Source of the DNA: Methylobacillus methanolivorans
GTDB taxonomy: Bacteria > Pseudomonadota > Gammaproteobacteria > Burkholderiales > Methylophilaceae
Assembly: GCF_020531845.1 (NCBI RefSeq)
Contig: NZ_JAJAVF010000002.1
Span: 1,213,543-1,277,542 of the forward strand
Direction: 5' to 3'
DNA length: 64,000 nt
Shown: positions 46,432 to 56,792 of the stretch, piece by piece
How positions within the stretch are numbered: the stretch's first letter is position 1
How the letters are laid out: every line of letters starts with the position of its first letter
Made by a program: the position numbers and the translations under genes
Notes under the pieces: generated by a model
Database searches by the model: none
Seen by the model: only the letters and a program-made list of their open reading frames with translations
What the model was told of the DNA's origin: nothing

Positions 46432-47540
46432 GCATTACCATGACAAAACGCCTCCTGACGCTAATCGCCATCTTCGGCATCTTCTTGTCCCTACCTGTTC
46501 ATGCTGAGCGCATCAAGGACCTGACCACGATACAAGGCGTACGCTCCAACCAATTGATTGGTTATGGCTTGGTAGTAGGCCTCGACGGCACAGGCGACCA
46601 GACCACACAAACGCCCTTCACCGTGCAAAGCATCGTCAGCATGATGCAACAAATGGGGATCAACCTGCCCCCAGGCACCAACCTGCAATTACGGAATGTC
46701 GCCGCCGTGATGGTCACCGGCAGCTTGCCGCCGTTTGCCCAACCGGGCCAGAACATGGATGTAACGGTATCCTCCATGGGTAATGCGCGCAGCCTGCGTG
46801 GCGGCACCTTGCTCATGACACCGCTCAAGGGCGCTGATAATCAGGTATACGCCATGGCCCAGGGCAATTTGGTCATTGGTGGTGCAGGTGCAGGCGCAAG
46901 TGGTAGCAGCGCCCAGATCAATCACCTGAGTGCAGGCCGTATTTCTGCAGGGGCGATTGTGGAGCGTGCCGTCCCAAGCCAGCTCACCGAAACCAGCACC
47001 ATCCGGCTCGAACTGAAAGAAGCCGACTTTTCCACAGCCAGCATGGTGGTCGATGCCATCAACAAACGCTTTGGCAATGGCACGGCCACGCCACTGGATG
47101 GACGCGTTATCCAAATCCAACCACCCATGGATACCAATCGCATTGCCTTTCTCGGCAACCTGGAAAACCTCGACGTCAAGCCTTCACAAGGCACAGCCAA
47201 GGTGATCCTCAATGCCCGTACTGGCTCTGTTGTGATGAATCAAGCCGTGACGCTGGATGACTGCGCGATTTCGCACGGCAATCTCTCCGTTGTGATCAAC
47301 ACGGCACCAGCGATCAGCCAGCCAGGCGCGTTCTCTGGCGGCCAAACAGTGGTAGCGCCCGTCTCGCAAGTCGAAATCAATAAGGAACCAGGCAAGGTGA
47401 TCAAGCTGGATAAAGGCACCTCGCTCGCCGATGTCGTGAAGGCATTGAATGCCATTGGCGCCACACCGCAAGACCTGCTAGCGATCCTGCAAGCCATGAA
47501 AGCCGCTGGATCACTACGCGCCGACCTGGAAATTATCTAG
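46428..47540 (+). CDS. flgI: Flagellar P-ring protein FlgI
   Basis: 370 residues from GTG at 46,428 (overlapping the flgH stop), or 366 from ATG at 46,440; ribosome sites are weak for both. The signal peptide (TKRLLTLIAIFGIFLSLPVHA) is followed by AERIKDLTTIQGVRSNQLIGYGLVVGLDGTGDQTTQTPFT, the near-invariant FlgI start, and KVIKLDKGTSLADVVKALNAIGATPQDLLAILQAMKAAGSLRADLEII at the end. Periplasmic ring around the rod. Confidence 0.96.
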   Translation: MSITMTKRLLTLIAIFGIFLSLPVHAERIKDLTTIQGVRSNQLIGYGLVVGLDGTGDQTTQTPFTVQSIVSMMQQMGINLPPGTNLQLRNVAAVMVTGSLPPFAQPGQNMDVTVSSMGNARSLRGGTLLMTPLKGADNQVYAMAQGNLVIGGAGAGASGSSAQINHLSAGRISAGAIVERAVPSQLTETSTIRLELKEADFSTASMVVDAINKRFGNGTATPLDGRVIQIQPPMDTNRIAFLGNLENLDVKPSQGTAKVILNARTGSVVMNQAVTLDDCAISHGNLSVVINTAPAISQPGAFSGGQTVVAPVSQVEINKEPGKVIKLDKGTSLADVVKALNAIGATPQDLLAILQAMKAAGSLRADLEII

Positions 47541-47549
47541 GACATCATC

Positions 47550-48428
47550 ATGACCGCCTACAATCTCAATACTGATATCAACAGCAGAATGGCGGCGGAT
47601 GCCAATAGCCTGAACAACCTGAAATACGCTGCACGCGATAATAGCCCTGAATCGATCAAGGCCGCAGCCGTGCAGTTTGAGGCATTAATGGTCAACATGA
47701 TGCTGAAAAGCATGCGTGACGCCACCCCCAAGGAAGGCATGTTTGATAGCGAACAAAGCCGCACTTTCGTTTCCATGCTAGACCAACAGCTCAGCCAGCA
47801 AATCGCAAGCCGTGGTACTGGCCTAGCCGACATGCTGGCACGCCAGCTACAAATCAAGCAATCCAGCGTAACACCGGAACAATTGGACTCTCTCGCCCCG
47901 ACACAGAGAAACATGCCGCTCGCGACGAGCCCTACCGCAAATACCGCTTTCCAGTCTCCATCAGTCCCACAGAATGCACGTGAGTTTGTACAGCAAATGA
48001 GCCAGCACGCAGAGGCAGCCAGCCAAGATAGCGGCATTCCCGCGAATTTAATGCTAGGCCAGGCAGCACTGGAAACCGGCTGGGGCAAACGCCAGATTAC
48101 TGGGACAGATGGCACTGCCAGCAATAATTTGTTTGGTATCAAGGCTACCTCAAGCTGGAAGGGCAAAACCGTTGAAGCATTGACGACGGAATACATCAAT
48201 GGTGTGCCGCAAAAGCGTATTGAGAAATTCCGTGCCTATGACTCTTACGCCGACTCATTCCGTGACTTTGCCAATATGATGCGCAACAACCCGCGCTATG
48301 ACAATGTGATGAGCAATACCGGAAGTACCGCTGGTTATGCCCAGGCGATGCAAGATGCAGGTTATGCCACCGATCCCCAATATGCCAGCAAGTTGCAGAG
48401 GGTGATCAACAGCATCACCACGACTTAA
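47550..48428 (+). CDS. flgJ: Rod-cap and peptidoglycan hydrolase FlgJ
   Basis: 292 residues, the dual-domain form. The N-terminal rod-cap domain (IKAAAVQFEALMVNMMLKSMRDATPKEGMFDSEQSRTFVSMLDQQLSQQIA) is joined by a linker to a glucosaminidase-type domain with the catalytic Glu region NLMLGQAALETGWGKRQI and NLFGIKATSSWKGKTVE, YDSYADSFRDFANMM. Opens the cell wall for the growing rod. Confidence 0.96.
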   Translation: MTAYNLNTDINSRMAADANSLNNLKYAARDNSPESIKAAAVQFEALMVNMMLKSMRDATPKEGMFDSEQSRTFVSMLDQQLSQQIASRGTGLADMLARQLQIKQSSVTPEQLDSLAPTQRNMPLATSPTANTAFQSPSVPQNAREFVQQMSQHAEAASQDSGIPANLMLGQAALETGWGKRQITGTDGTASNNLFGIKATSSWKGKTVEALTTEYINGVPQKRIEKFRAYDSYADSFRDFANMMRNNPRYDNVMSNTGSTAGYAQAMQDAGYATDPQYASKLQRVINSITTT

Positions 48429-48483
48429 AGTTTCCTGTTTTTATGCCGTTCAACCATTTACGTAACCTTGATCGACACCCATC

Positions 48484-50421
48484 ATGTCTAATATATTCAA
48501 CATCGGCAAAACTGCACTGAACGCTGCCCAGGTAGGCATTAGCGTGACTGGGCACAATATTGCCAATGCCAAGACCGATGGTTACTCGCGTCAGGTAATC
48601 GTCCAATCGACCGGCCAGGCACAAAACTGGGGCTTTGGTTACTTGGGTAATGGCACGCAGATTGATACGGTCAAGCGCATCTACAACGAACTGCTATCAA
48701 GGCAGATCAGCAATAGCCAGTCTATCGCCAGTGCCATTAATACTCAGATATCCAATATCAACCAGATCAGCAATATGCTGGCAGATTCAGACGCGGGGCT
48801 TTCGCCAGCGATCCAGGATTTTTTCGATGCGATCAATGACCTATCCTCCGCACCCAACGACCCAGCATCACGTCAGGCCATGCTATCCAATGGTGAGGCT
48901 TTGGTTAGCCGATTCAACAGCCTGGGCAGCCGGTTGCAGGAGATGCAAAGTTCGGTAAATTCACAACTCACCGCCAGCGTCAAAACCGTCAATCAATATG
49001 CCAAGGAAATCGCACGCCTCAATGAAGTAATTGATATTGCGACCACCAGCACAGGCCAACCACCTAATGATCTCCTGGATCAGCGTGACCAGTTAGTATT
49101 GGCGCTCAACAAGGAAATCAAGGGCACGGTGGTTGTCCAGGATGGCAATAAATACAATGTATCGATTGGTAACGGCATTCCATTGGTGAATGGCCTCACT
49201 TCGTATTCATTAACCACGGTCAACTCGCCTACCAATCCTGGCAAACTCGAAGTCGCCTACCAAGTTGGCTCCACCGTCTCCATTCTTGCCGAGCAAAGCC
49301 TGCAAGGCGGCGTCATCGGCGGGCTTATCGAGTATCGCCGCGAATCCCTGGACAAGGCACAAAATACCCTGGGGCAGATTGCCGTTGCACTGGCACAATC
49401 CTTTAATACCCAGCATCAACAAGGCCTGACCAATAACAATGTGCAAGGCGGCAATTTTTTCAATATCCCGGTACCGCAAGTCAATGCCAGTAGCCGCAAC
49501 ACTGGCGATGCCAGTATTGCCAGCAGCATTACTGATGCCAACCAATTAACTGCGAGCGATTACCGGTTGCGCTACGATGGATCAAACTACATCGTCACAC
49601 GCCTCAGCGATAACACAACACAATCCTTTACCAGCCTGCCACAAACCGTTGATGGCGTCAGCTTCGCGTTGGGCGGTGGCACCATTAACACAGGAGACGA
49701 GTTCCTGATCAGGCCAACCGCTAATGCAGCAAGCGACCTGTCGATGGCAGTGAAACAGATTGCAGACATCGCTGCCGGTGCCCCAGTCGTAGGTACCTCT
49801 GCCGCGACAAGTAACACAGGAAGCGGCACTATCAGTGGTGCCAAAGTGAGTAACAGCTATGCCAGCGCCCCGCTGGCCAGCCCTTTCACATTAAGTTACA
49901 ACAGCGGTAACCTGAGCGGCTTCCCTGCCGGCGAGGCCATTTCCGTCACCACCAGCGCCGGTGTCACAACCACTTACCCAGCTGGCAGCACAGTGCCCTA
50001 CAGCGCTGGCGCAACGATTAGCGTCGCAGGTATCAGCTTCAGCCTGAGTGGCGCTCCAGCCAATGGCGACCAGTTCACCATTGCTGCCAATAGCAGCAAT
50101 GCCGCTGGCGATAATCGCAATGCCTTGCAGCTGGCCGCATTACAAGGCACCAAGATCATGCTGAATGGTACGGCGTCTTATCAGGACACATTCAACCAGC
50201 TCGTCAGCTATGTAGGTAACCGTGCGCGTGAATTGCAAGTGACCGGTGCTGCAGAAGATGAGCTATTGAACCAATCCATCACCGCCCAGCAAGGTGAATC
50301 TGGGGTAAATCTGGATGAAGAAGCTGTCAACTTGCTACGTTACCAGCAAGCCTACCAAGCTGCAGGCAAGGTCATGCAAGTGGCGAGCACCCTATTTGAA
50401 ACTGTGCTGTCGATCAGATAA
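48484..50421 (+). CDS. flgK: Hook-filament junction protein FlgK (HAP1)
   Basis: 645 residues. Conserved N-terminus SNIFNIGKTALNAAQVGISVTGHNIANAKTDGYSRQVI and C-terminus ESGVNLDEEAVNLLRYQQAYQAAGKVMQVASTLFETVLSIR. Between them lies a surface-exposed, Ser/Thr/Gly-rich variable region (about residues 440-540) expected for this family. Secreted with the FlgN chaperone and joins hook to filament. Confidence 0.96.
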   Translation: MSNIFNIGKTALNAAQVGISVTGHNIANAKTDGYSRQVIVQSTGQAQNWGFGYLGNGTQIDTVKRIYNELLSRQISNSQSIASAINTQISNINQISNMLADSDAGLSPAIQDFFDAINDLSSAPNDPASRQAMLSNGEALVSRFNSLGSRLQEMQSSVNSQLTASVKTVNQYAKEIARLNEVIDIATTSTGQPPNDLLDQRDQLVLALNKEIKGTVVVQDGNKYNVSIGNGIPLVNGLTSYSLTTVNSPTNPGKLEVAYQVGSTVSILAEQSLQGGVIGGLIEYRRESLDKAQNTLGQIAVALAQSFNTQHQQGLTNNNVQGGNFFNIPVPQVNASSRNTGDASIASSITDANQLTASDYRLRYDGSNYIVTRLSDNTTQSFTSLPQTVDGVSFALGGGTINTGDEFLIRPTANAASDLSMAVKQIADIAAGAPVVGTSAATSNTGSGTISGAKVSNSYASAPLASPFTLSYNSGNLSGFPAGEAISVTTSAGVTTTYPAGSTVPYSAGATISVAGISFSLSGAPANGDQFTIAANSSNAAGDNRNALQLAALQGTKIMLNGTASYQDTFNQLVSYVGNRARELQVTGAAEDELLNQSITAQQGESGVNLDEEAVNLLRYQQAYQAAGKVMQVASTLFETVLSIR

Positions 50422-50435
50422 GCGAGGAAAGTATC

Positions 50436-51350
50436 ATGCGTATCAGCACTAACACTATATTCCAGAACGGCCTCAATAAACTCTCGCAGTTACAGGTCTC
50501 CCAGGATCGCTTGATGCAACAGATTGCCAGCAAAAAACGTATCCTGACCCCTGCAGATGACCCGGTAGGTGCTGCCCGCTCACTCGAATTGCAGAATGCG
50601 CAACGCATTAATACCCAACTCGAGCGCAATCGCATGTTTGCCGAGAACAACATGAATGCGGTAGAGGGCAACCTGCAAAGCGTCACAGACTTGCTGATTG
50701 CCGCGAAATCCCGGCTGACCGAGGCAGGCAACGCTTCTTATGATGATGTCCAACGAGGCTATATCGCCATTGACCTCAAGAACGACCTCGAAGCATTAGT
50801 CGGCCTGGCCAATGCTAAAGATGGCAGTGGAAGCTACTTGTATTCCGGATACAGCACCAATACAGCGCCTTACACATTAAATGCTAGCGGTGCGACCTAT
50901 AATGGCGACAATCAAGTACGCCAGTTACAGGTTTCCAACAGCCGCCAATTGCCTATTACAGATAATGGACCAAATGTATTCCAGGCAAATGGCAATGATG
51001 TCTTTGCGGCCCTGGCCTCTATTACCAGCTTGCTGCAGACCCCCGTCACCAGCGCTGCCGACGCCCAAGCATTGCAGGATGGATTGACGACAGCCAGCAA
51101 TGCCTTGCAAGGCACGCTGGATAATGTACTTACTGTCCGCGCACGTAACGGCTCGGCGCTCAAGGAGATCACAGCCCTCAATGGCGATGGTGACAGTCGT
51201 GCGCTGCAATATGCCAAGTCATTGTCAGAACTACAAGATCTGGACTATGCAAAAGCACTGTCCGATCTCGCCAAAGAACAAACTGTGCTGGAAGCCGCGC
51301 AAAAGGCTTTCGTTGCGACCACCAGCTTATCGCTGTTCAACTTGATTTAA
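50436..51350 (+). CDS. flgL: Hook-filament junction protein FlgL (HAP3)
   Basis: 304 residues: MRISTNTIFQNGLNKLSQLQVSQDRLMQQIASKKRILTPADDPVGAARSLEL, the flagellin-like N-terminal helix, and a C-terminal helix ending LEAAQKAFVATTSLSLFNLI. Last gene of the flg operon. No intrinsic terminator was seen in the 50 bp before the convergent hydroxylase gene. Confidence 0.95.
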   Translation: MRISTNTIFQNGLNKLSQLQVSQDRLMQQIASKKRILTPADDPVGAARSLELQNAQRINTQLERNRMFAENNMNAVEGNLQSVTDLLIAAKSRLTEAGNASYDDVQRGYIAIDLKNDLEALVGLANAKDGSGSYLYSGYSTNTAPYTLNASGATYNGDNQVRQLQVSNSRQLPITDNGPNVFQANGNDVFAALASITSLLQTPVTSAADAQALQDGLTTASNALQGTLDNVLTVRARNGSALKEITALNGDGDSRALQYAKSLSELQDLDYAKALSDLAKEQTVLEAAQKAFVATTSLSLFNLI

Positions 51351-51400
51351 TTAAACATTGAGATATAAATCCATACTATTCATGCTTGATCAATAGCACA

Positions 51401-52561
51401 TCATTCCATGAGCTGTAGATAACCCGCCAAATACCAGTTATATAATTGCTGCACCAGTGCCTGATCCTTTAGTACGTCAGCATCAATACAGCTAGCTTCA
51501 AGCAGGCGATGATCTGCCAATGCCATCAATATATCTTGATGCTGTGCACAGGCAGGCAACTGTTCACCATTCATGAAAAACTTACCCTCATGGAACAACA
51601 TCTGGCTTTTTCCAGACAAGGCAATGCCATGTTGAGCCAACTGTTGTACAAAGCGCTTGAGGCTCAATGCCTCATTCTCATCAAACACAATATGTGGCTT
51701 AGGCTCAGAAAGATAACGTCCAAGAAAACTTGACACGTCTTCAGGCTGCCAGCGAATCTGGTCTAGCATGTCACTAACCTTGCCCAGCATCTGCGTACCA
51801 ATCTCTGCCGGATGAGTTTGCAATTGCAACTCTGGGTCTGCATACATACCCGACACCTGCAGTTTATCTTGCAGGTAATTGAGGAACTCACTCGCAAGCT
51901 CATGTGCCGATGGCGCACGAAAACCGATGGAATAGGTCATGGCATTGCCCACCGCAATCCCCCAGTGGGCCACGTGCGGCGGTAGGTAAAGCATATCTCC
52001 CGGCTCAAGTACCCACTCCTGCTCAGTCTCAAAATTTTTCAGGATACGCAATGGCGCATCGTCTACCAGGGTCAAGTCTTCTTGCTCGCTGATACGCCAC
52101 AGGCGCTTGCCCTCACCTTGCAGCAGAAAAACGTCGTAAGAATCAAAATGTGGGCCTACTCCACCCTGATCAGGCGCAAAACTTACCATCAGGTCATCAA
52201 GCCTTGCATAAGGCACAAACGCAAACTGCTGCAACAAATCCATCGCCTCCGGCAGATGATGGTTGACCCCTTGCACCAGCAACGTCCAGTCGTGCTCCGG
52301 CAGTTTGGCAAAGCGTCTTTCATCTAATGGCCCGTTTTCCACCTGCCATTTTCCTCGCTTGAACGACACCAGGCGAGACTGCACATCCTCTTCACAAGCC
52401 AACCCAGCAAGCTCGTCTGGACTCAGCAAGCCATTAAATCCAGGAATCGCCTGACGAATCAGCAAAGGTTTTTTTTGCCAGTACTCAGCGAGAAATTGCT
52501 CTGCACTGATCCCACCCAATAGGGTCAAAGGTGCTGGATTTGATAATGATTGTTTTTTCAT
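51401..52561 (-). CDS. roxA: Ribosomal protein uL16 3-hydroxyarginine dioxygenase (RoxA/YcfD type)
   Basis: 386 residues from ATG at 52,561. A JmjC/cupin Fe(II)/2-oxoglutarate oxygenase with metal ligands HFDSYD (His-x-Asp) and LPPHVAHWG (distal His), plus VGNAMTYSIGFRAPSAHELASEFLNYL, and the C-terminal dimerisation and winged-helix parts. E. coli RoxA hydroxylates an arginine of ribosomal protein L16. Divergent from the peroxiredoxin gene with an 80-bp gap. Confidence 0.9.
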   Translation of the reverse strand: MKKQSLSNPAPLTLLGGISAEQFLAEYWQKKPLLIRQAIPGFNGLLSPDELAGLACEEDVQSRLVSFKRGKWQVENGPLDERRFAKLPEHDWTLLVQGVNHHLPEAMDLLQQFAFVPYARLDDLMVSFAPDQGGVGPHFDSYDVFLLQGEGKRLWRISEQEDLTLVDDAPLRILKNFETEQEWVLEPGDMLYLPPHVAHWGIAVGNAMTYSIGFRAPSAHELASEFLNYLQDKLQVSGMYADPELQLQTHPAEIGTQMLGKVSDMLDQIRWQPEDVSSFLGRYLSEPKPHIVFDENEALSLKRFVQQLAQHGIALSGKSQMLFHEGKFFMNGEQLPACAQHQDILMALADHRLLEASCIDADVLKDQALVQQLYNWYLAGYLQLME

Positions 52562-52641
52562 GCTCGCATCATAGCGCATTGCTTACGCTGATAAGAAATT
52601 AGGTTAGAATCTTTCCCATCGCCATCATTGCAAAGCCAGCC

Positions 52642-53103
52642 ATGCTGCAGCCCAATACGCCAGCCCCTGACTTTTCCCTGCTTGATGCTGATATTGAAAC
52701 CATCAGCCTTTCTGCATTGCGTGGTCATCACGTGGTGCTCTACTTTTACCCCAAGGACAACACGCCGAGCTGCACCTTGCAAGCCATCGAGTTTAGCGAC
52801 CTGGAGGATGAATTCAAGCGACATGGCGCAGTCGTGCTTGGCATCAGTCGAGATGACTGCATGAGCCATGCCAACTTTAGAGACAAACACGGTCTGGCAG
52901 TACAGCTGCTTTCCGATGAGGATGGGGAAGTCTGCAATCAATACGGCGTTTGGCAGGAAAAAGAAAAAGACGGCATCAAAAAAATGGGTATAGTCCGTTC
53001 AACATTTGTCATTGACCGGACTGGAGTGGTACGCTTGGCACAATATGGCGTGGAAGCTAAAAATCACGCTACAGAAGTACTCAAATTTATCAAATCACTT
53101 TAA
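52642..53103 (+). CDS. Peroxiredoxin of the PrxQ/BCP group
   Basis: 153 residues. Peroxidatic Cys44 in YPKDNTPSCTLQAIEF; canonical members read TPGCT, so Gly is replaced by Ser. The resolving Cys often found five residues later (CTxxAC) is absent; Cys73 (SRDDCMSH) or Cys99 (GEVCNQYG) could serve instead, or the enzyme may use an external thiol. The remaining landmarks (VVLYFYPKD, VLGISRDD, LLSDEDGEVCNQYGVW, STFVIDRTG) are normal. Reduces hydroperoxides. Followed 14 bp later by the SlyD-like gene. Confidence 0.9.
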   Translation: MLQPNTPAPDFSLLDADIETISLSALRGHHVVLYFYPKDNTPSCTLQAIEFSDLEDEFKRHGAVVLGISRDDCMSHANFRDKHGLAVQLLSDEDGEVCNQYGVWQEKEKDGIKKMGIVRSTFVIDRTGVVRLAQYGVEAKNHATEVLKFIKSL

Positions 53104-53117
53104 AAGAAGGATCTTTC

Positions 53118-53597
53118 ATGCAGATCGCCATGAACACTGTTGTCACCATCACCTACGAACTGCGCGATAGCGATGGAAATATTCTGGAATCCAGCAAGGA
53201 TCCAGTCAGCTATCTGCATGGCGGATATGACAATATTTTCCCACGCGTGGAAGAAGAATTGCATGGCAAGGCAGTAGGTGACTCCATCGAGTTGACTCTG
53301 GAGCCAGCCGATGCATTTGGTGACTATGATGAAGAGCTGGTACAAATAGAACCAGTCTCTGCCTTCCCAACGGAAGAACTGAAGGTCGGTATGCAGTTTG
53401 AAGGTGAAGATGAAACCGGCGATATCGTACTGTACACCGTGACCAACATTGAAGATGGCAAGGTCATTGTCGATGGTAACCACCCCTGGGCTGGCGAGCG
53501 TGTGTTATTCAAGGCTTCTGTCACTGCCGTGCGTGAAGCAGGCAAGGAAGAAGTCGAGCATGGTCATGTGCATGGCGCAGGTGGCCACCACCACTAA
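53118..53597 (+). CDS. slyD: FKBP-type peptidyl-prolyl isomerase, SlyD-like
   Basis: 159 residues. The FKBP half-barrel is split by an IF (insert-in-flap) chaperone domain: VVTITYELRDSDGNILESSKDPVSYLHGGYDNIFPRVEEELHGKAVGD, then AFGDYDEELVQIEPVSAFP to NHPWAGERVLFKASVTAVREA. The tail HGHVHGAGGHHH is a short histidine-rich metal-binding end, much shorter than that of E. coli SlyD. GAAGGATC precedes ATG. Acts as prolyl isomerase/chaperone and possibly in nickel handling. Confidence 0.92.
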   Translation: MQIAMNTVVTITYELRDSDGNILESSKDPVSYLHGGYDNIFPRVEEELHGKAVGDSIELTLEPADAFGDYDEELVQIEPVSAFPTEELKVGMQFEGEDETGDIVLYTVTNIEDGKVIVDGNHPWAGERVLFKASVTAVREAGKEEVEHGHVHGAGGHHH

Positions 53598-53608
53598 AAA
53601 ATCTCAAG

Positions 53609-53637
53609 GTTGGTTCTAACTTGTGGTTAGAACCAAC
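53609..53637 (+). other. 12-bp hairpin after slyD
   Basis: GTTGGTTCTAAC/GTTAGAACCAAC with a 5-base loop, 11 bases after the slyD stop and 7 bases before the intrinsic terminator. Not followed by T's. May protect the mRNA 3' end or help termination. Confidence 0.6.
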
Positions 53638-53643
53638 GCAAAT

Positions 53644-53671
53644 AAAAAGGCAGCCATATGGCTGCCTTTTT
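53644..53671. terminator. Bidirectional terminator after slyD
   Basis: AAAAAGGCAGCC-ATAT-GGCTGCCTTTTT: 12-bp stem with symmetrical A and T tracts. Stops slyD (+) and the converging small membrane-protein gene (-, stop at 53,709). Confidence 0.92.
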
Positions 53672-53708
53672 CATATTCAGGGCGGCATTTAAAACCGCTT
53701 AACTCATA

Positions 53709-53957
53709 TTATGCGCAGGAAACCCTACGAACTGCCTTCTTGGCACGCGCTTGCTTACGCTTGGCCAAGCGCTCATTGATACGCGACTGCCTCATGGACA
53801 ATGCCCAGCTATAGCTGGTCCAACCAATTGCTACAGCCAGAGAAACGCCACCAGCGATCATTGCACCCAGCTTTTCACCGGCAAACCAGCCGATCACAGC
53901 CACGAATGATGCAAATACCACGGGAATAACTATCTTGATGAAATACTCGACTACCAT
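53709..53957 (-). CDS. Small membrane protein, two predicted helices and a basic tail
   Basis: 82 residues. Hydrophobic stretches IKIVIPVVFASFVAVIGWFAG and LGAMIAGGVSLAVAIGWTSY are separated by a short loop, then a strongly basic C-terminus (RQSRINERLAKRKQARAKKAVRR). A ribosome site (AAAAGGAAGAT) precedes the ATG. No family recognised. The position between two terminators and its own ribosome site support a real, singly transcribed gene. Confidence 0.65.
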   Translation of the reverse strand: MVVEYFIKIVIPVVFASFVAVIGWFAGEKLGAMIAGGVSLAVAIGWTSYSWALSMRQSRINERLAKRKQARAKKAVRRVSCA

Positions 53958-54065
53958 ATCTTCCTTTTGGGATCCTTTAATGAAAAAACCGCAGCCCCGG
54001 TAAGGACTACGGTTTATATTCTGGCAGGGAGTTGTTTCAAAAATATGTCTAATTATTTCCGATAT

Positions 54066-56630
54066 TTATATTAATTTTTTCAATTTGTACAAAATATCCA
54101 GCGCTTGCCTTGGTGTTAATTCATCCGGCTCAATCTGGTCCAGCTCTGATACCGCAGGATGCAACTCCGGCTCGGGCGCATTTTCCACTGCAACAAACAT
54201 GTCTCCCTGCCCTGCCGTTGACTGCTGTAACACCTGGCTTTGCTCCAATTGCATCAGTTTGCGCTTGGCGGCGTTCACCACCGCTCGCGGAATCCCCGCC
54301 AGCTGCGCAACTTGCAACCCATAACTCTGGCTTGCTGGGCCATCCTCTACATTATGCAAGAACACGATACCACTACCATGCTCAACAGCATCCAAATGCA
54401 CATTGGCAGCATGCTTGAATTCCTCACTGATCCTGGTCAGCTCAAAGTAATGCGTGGCAAACAGGGTATAGCTACGGTTTTTTTCCAATAGCTGTTTGGC
54501 TACCGCCCATGCCAGGGACAAACCATCAAAGGTAGACGTACCACGCCCGATTTCATCTAGTAACACCAGGCTTTGTTCAGTAGCGTTGTGCAGGATATTG
54601 GCAGTCTCGGTCATTTCCACCATGAATGTGGATCGTCCGCCAGCCAGATCATCCGATGCGCCAATACGAGTAAATATACGATCTATTGGGCCAATCTTGG
54701 CTACTTTGGCCGGTACAAAACAGCCGCAGTGCGCAAGCAGAACAATCAATGCCGTTTGCCGCATATAGGTCGATTTACCACCCATATTAGGCCCAGTAAT
54801 CAGTAACAACTGGCGGAACGGTGACAACACGACACTATTGGCGATAAAAGGCTGCGTCAATTGCTCGACCACCGGATGGCGGCCATCCACAATGGTAAGC
54901 CCGGCTTCGTCACTAAACTCCGGGGCAACGTACTTCAACACGTCAGCACGCTCGGCAAACGCTGCCAATACATCCAGTTGGGCCACCGCCTCCGCGTTAC
55001 GTTGCCATGTAGCCAATGCGGGTTGCAATTGTTCAAGCAATGCATCAAACAAGGCTTTTTCACGCGCCAACGCACGATCATTGGCAGACAGCACTTTATC
55101 CTCGAACGTCTTCAGTTCGGGAGTAATGTACCGCTCGACATTCTTCAAGGTCTGCCGACGACGATACTCAGCAGGTACCTTTTCAGCCTGCGCCCGGCTG
55201 ATCTCAATATAGAAACCATGCACACTGTTGTATTCCACCTTGAGATTGCTGATACCACTACGCTCGCGCTCCAGTGCCTCAAACTTGAGCAAGAATTCGC
55301 CGCAATTGTTCTGGATACCTCGTAGCTCATCCAGCTCTGCATCGAAACCATCAGCAATCACGCCTCCTTCGCGTAACACTGCCGCAGGCTCATCCTTCAC
55401 CGCCGCGAGCAAAAGCTCCAGGGAGTCTTGTGCTACATCAAGCTGCTGCGATAGCGCATGTAATAGTCCGCTATCCGCCACTTGCAATGATTGCTGCAAC
55501 AATGGCAGTTGGCGCAAACTATCACGCAAGCCTGATAAATCGCGTGGACGAGCCGTCTTCAAGGCAACGCGCGTGCTCATACGCTCAATGTCCCCGATAT
55601 TGCGCAACAATGGGCGCAATACATCGTATTGCACATGCAAACTGGTCACGGCCTGCAAGCGCGCCTGAATGTCAGGTTGGTGCTGCAAAGGATGATGCAA
55701 CCAATGGCGCAACAAGCGCGCGCCCATGGCTGTCACCGTGGTATTTAGCAAAGAATATAAAGTAGGGACAGACTCTCCGCGCAAGGTCTGGTCAATTTCC
55801 AGGTTACGACGCGTTGCTGCATCCAGCTGGATGAATTGGCTACCCTGTTCTACGGTGAGCCCCTGGATATGTGGCAAGCTGGTGCGCTGCGTATGCTTGA
55901 CGTAATCCAGCAAAGCTCCAGCCGCCATAATGGCTGCTTGCATACCTGCACAACCAAAGCCATCCAAGTCGTAAGTATCAAACTGCTTGGTCAGGGTTTG
56001 TAATGATGAGTCCAGATCAAACTGCCAAGGTGCTAACCGTTTTTTTGAGCACTTGACCGGTGCCAGTGCAGCATGGGAAAAATCATCCGGATAAAGAATT
56101 TCAGCGGGGCTAATACGCTCTAATTCCTGTGCCAATACTCCCGAGGCTATCTCACTCAAAACAAAGCGCCCCGAAGCAAGATTGATACGTGCTAACCCTA
56201 GCACACCGTCCCCCTGAGCAATCGCCAGCAGCAGGTTATCCCGTGTATCATCCAGCAAAGCTGCATCTGTGAGCGTGCCAGGCGTCAGGATACGCGTCAC
56301 CTGCCGCTCTACCGGCCCCTTGCTCTTGGCCGGGTCACCCACCTGCTCACAAATAGCGACCGCCTCACCCAGCTTAGCAAGCTTAGCCAGATACTGCTCG
56401 GCAGCATGATAAGGCACCCCTGCCATGCGTATAGGCTCCCCATTCGAGCTACCACGCTTAGTCAGCGTAATGCCCAGCAAACGTGCAGCTTTCTCAGCAT
56501 CATCATGGAATAACTCATAAAAATCCCCCATGCGGTAAAACACCAGCATATCGGGATATTGCGCCTTGATACCAAGATACTGGCGCATCATTGGGGTATG
56601 TTGTTCTGAGGAATTATCTGTATGACTCAA
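54066..56630 (-). CDS. mutS: DNA mismatch repair protein MutS
   Basis: 854 residues, full length. Mismatch-binding motif [15 protein letters not shown] (Phe-x-Glu), connector, lever and clamp domains, and the ATPase with Walker [14 protein letters not shown], Walker [17 protein letters not shown] and the ATHYFEL switch histidine. Recognises mismatches and starts repair with MutL. The C-terminal part ends in the tetramer-forming helix ([12 protein letters not shown]). Confidence 0.97.
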   Translation of the reverse strand: MSHTDNSSEQHTPMMRQYLGIKAQYPDMLVFYRMGDFYELFHDDAEKAARLLGITLTKRGSSNGEPIRMAGVPYHAAEQYLAKLAKLGEAVAICEQVGDPAKSKGPVERQVTRILTPGTLTDAALLDDTRDNLLLAIAQGDGVLGLARINLASGRFVLSEIASGVLAQELERISPAEILYPDDFSHAALAPVKCSKKRLAPWQFDLDSSLQTLTKQFDTYDLDGFGCAGMQAAIMAAGALLDYVKHTQRTSLPHIQGLTVEQGSQFIQLDAATRRNLEIDQTLRGESVPTLYSLLNTTVTAMGARLLRHWLHHPLQHQPDIQARLQAVTSLHVQYDVLRPLLRNIGDIERMSTRVALKTARPRDLSGLRDSLRQLPLLQQSLQVADSGLLHALSQQLDVAQDSLELLLAAVKDEPAAVLREGGVIADGFDAELDELRGIQNNCGEFLLKFEALERERSGISNLKVEYNSVHGFYIEISRAQAEKVPAEYRRRQTLKNVERYITPELKTFEDKVLSANDRALAREKALFDALLEQLQPALATWQRNAEAVAQLDVLAAFAERADVLKYVAPEFSDEAGLTIVDGRHPVVEQLTQPFIANSVVLSPFRQLLLITGPNMGGKSTYMRQTALIVLLAHCGCFVPAKVAKIGPIDRIFTRIGASDDLAGGRSTFMVEMTETANILHNATEQSLVLLDEIGRGTSTFDGLSLAWAVAKQLLEKNRSYTLFATHYFELTRISEEFKHAANVHLDAVEHGSGIVFLHNVEDGPASQSYGLQVAQLAGIPRAVVNAAKRKLMQLEQSQVLQQSTAGQGDMFVAVENAPEPELHPAVSELDQIEPDELTPRQALDILYKLKKLI

Positions 56631-56718
56631 ACTGATCGCCTATTCTCACATGCCGGCCAATCGCGGCACTTCACCACAAACCGTGATTATAACGCTGCCT
56701 TCACCATGCCCACCACGC

Positions 56719-56745
56719 AAAAAAAACGCCCCGATAACGGGGCGT
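56719..56745 (-). terminator. Terminator of the TonB-dependent receptor gene
   Basis: On the minus strand ACGCCCCG-TTAT-CGGGGCGT (8-bp, GC-rich) followed by eight T's. Begins 48 bases after the receptor stop and before the mutS promoter region. Confidence 0.9.
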
Positions 56746-56792
56746 AAACACAACTACTCCAGCAAAAAGCCAGAGGAAGGATTTGTTACGCC

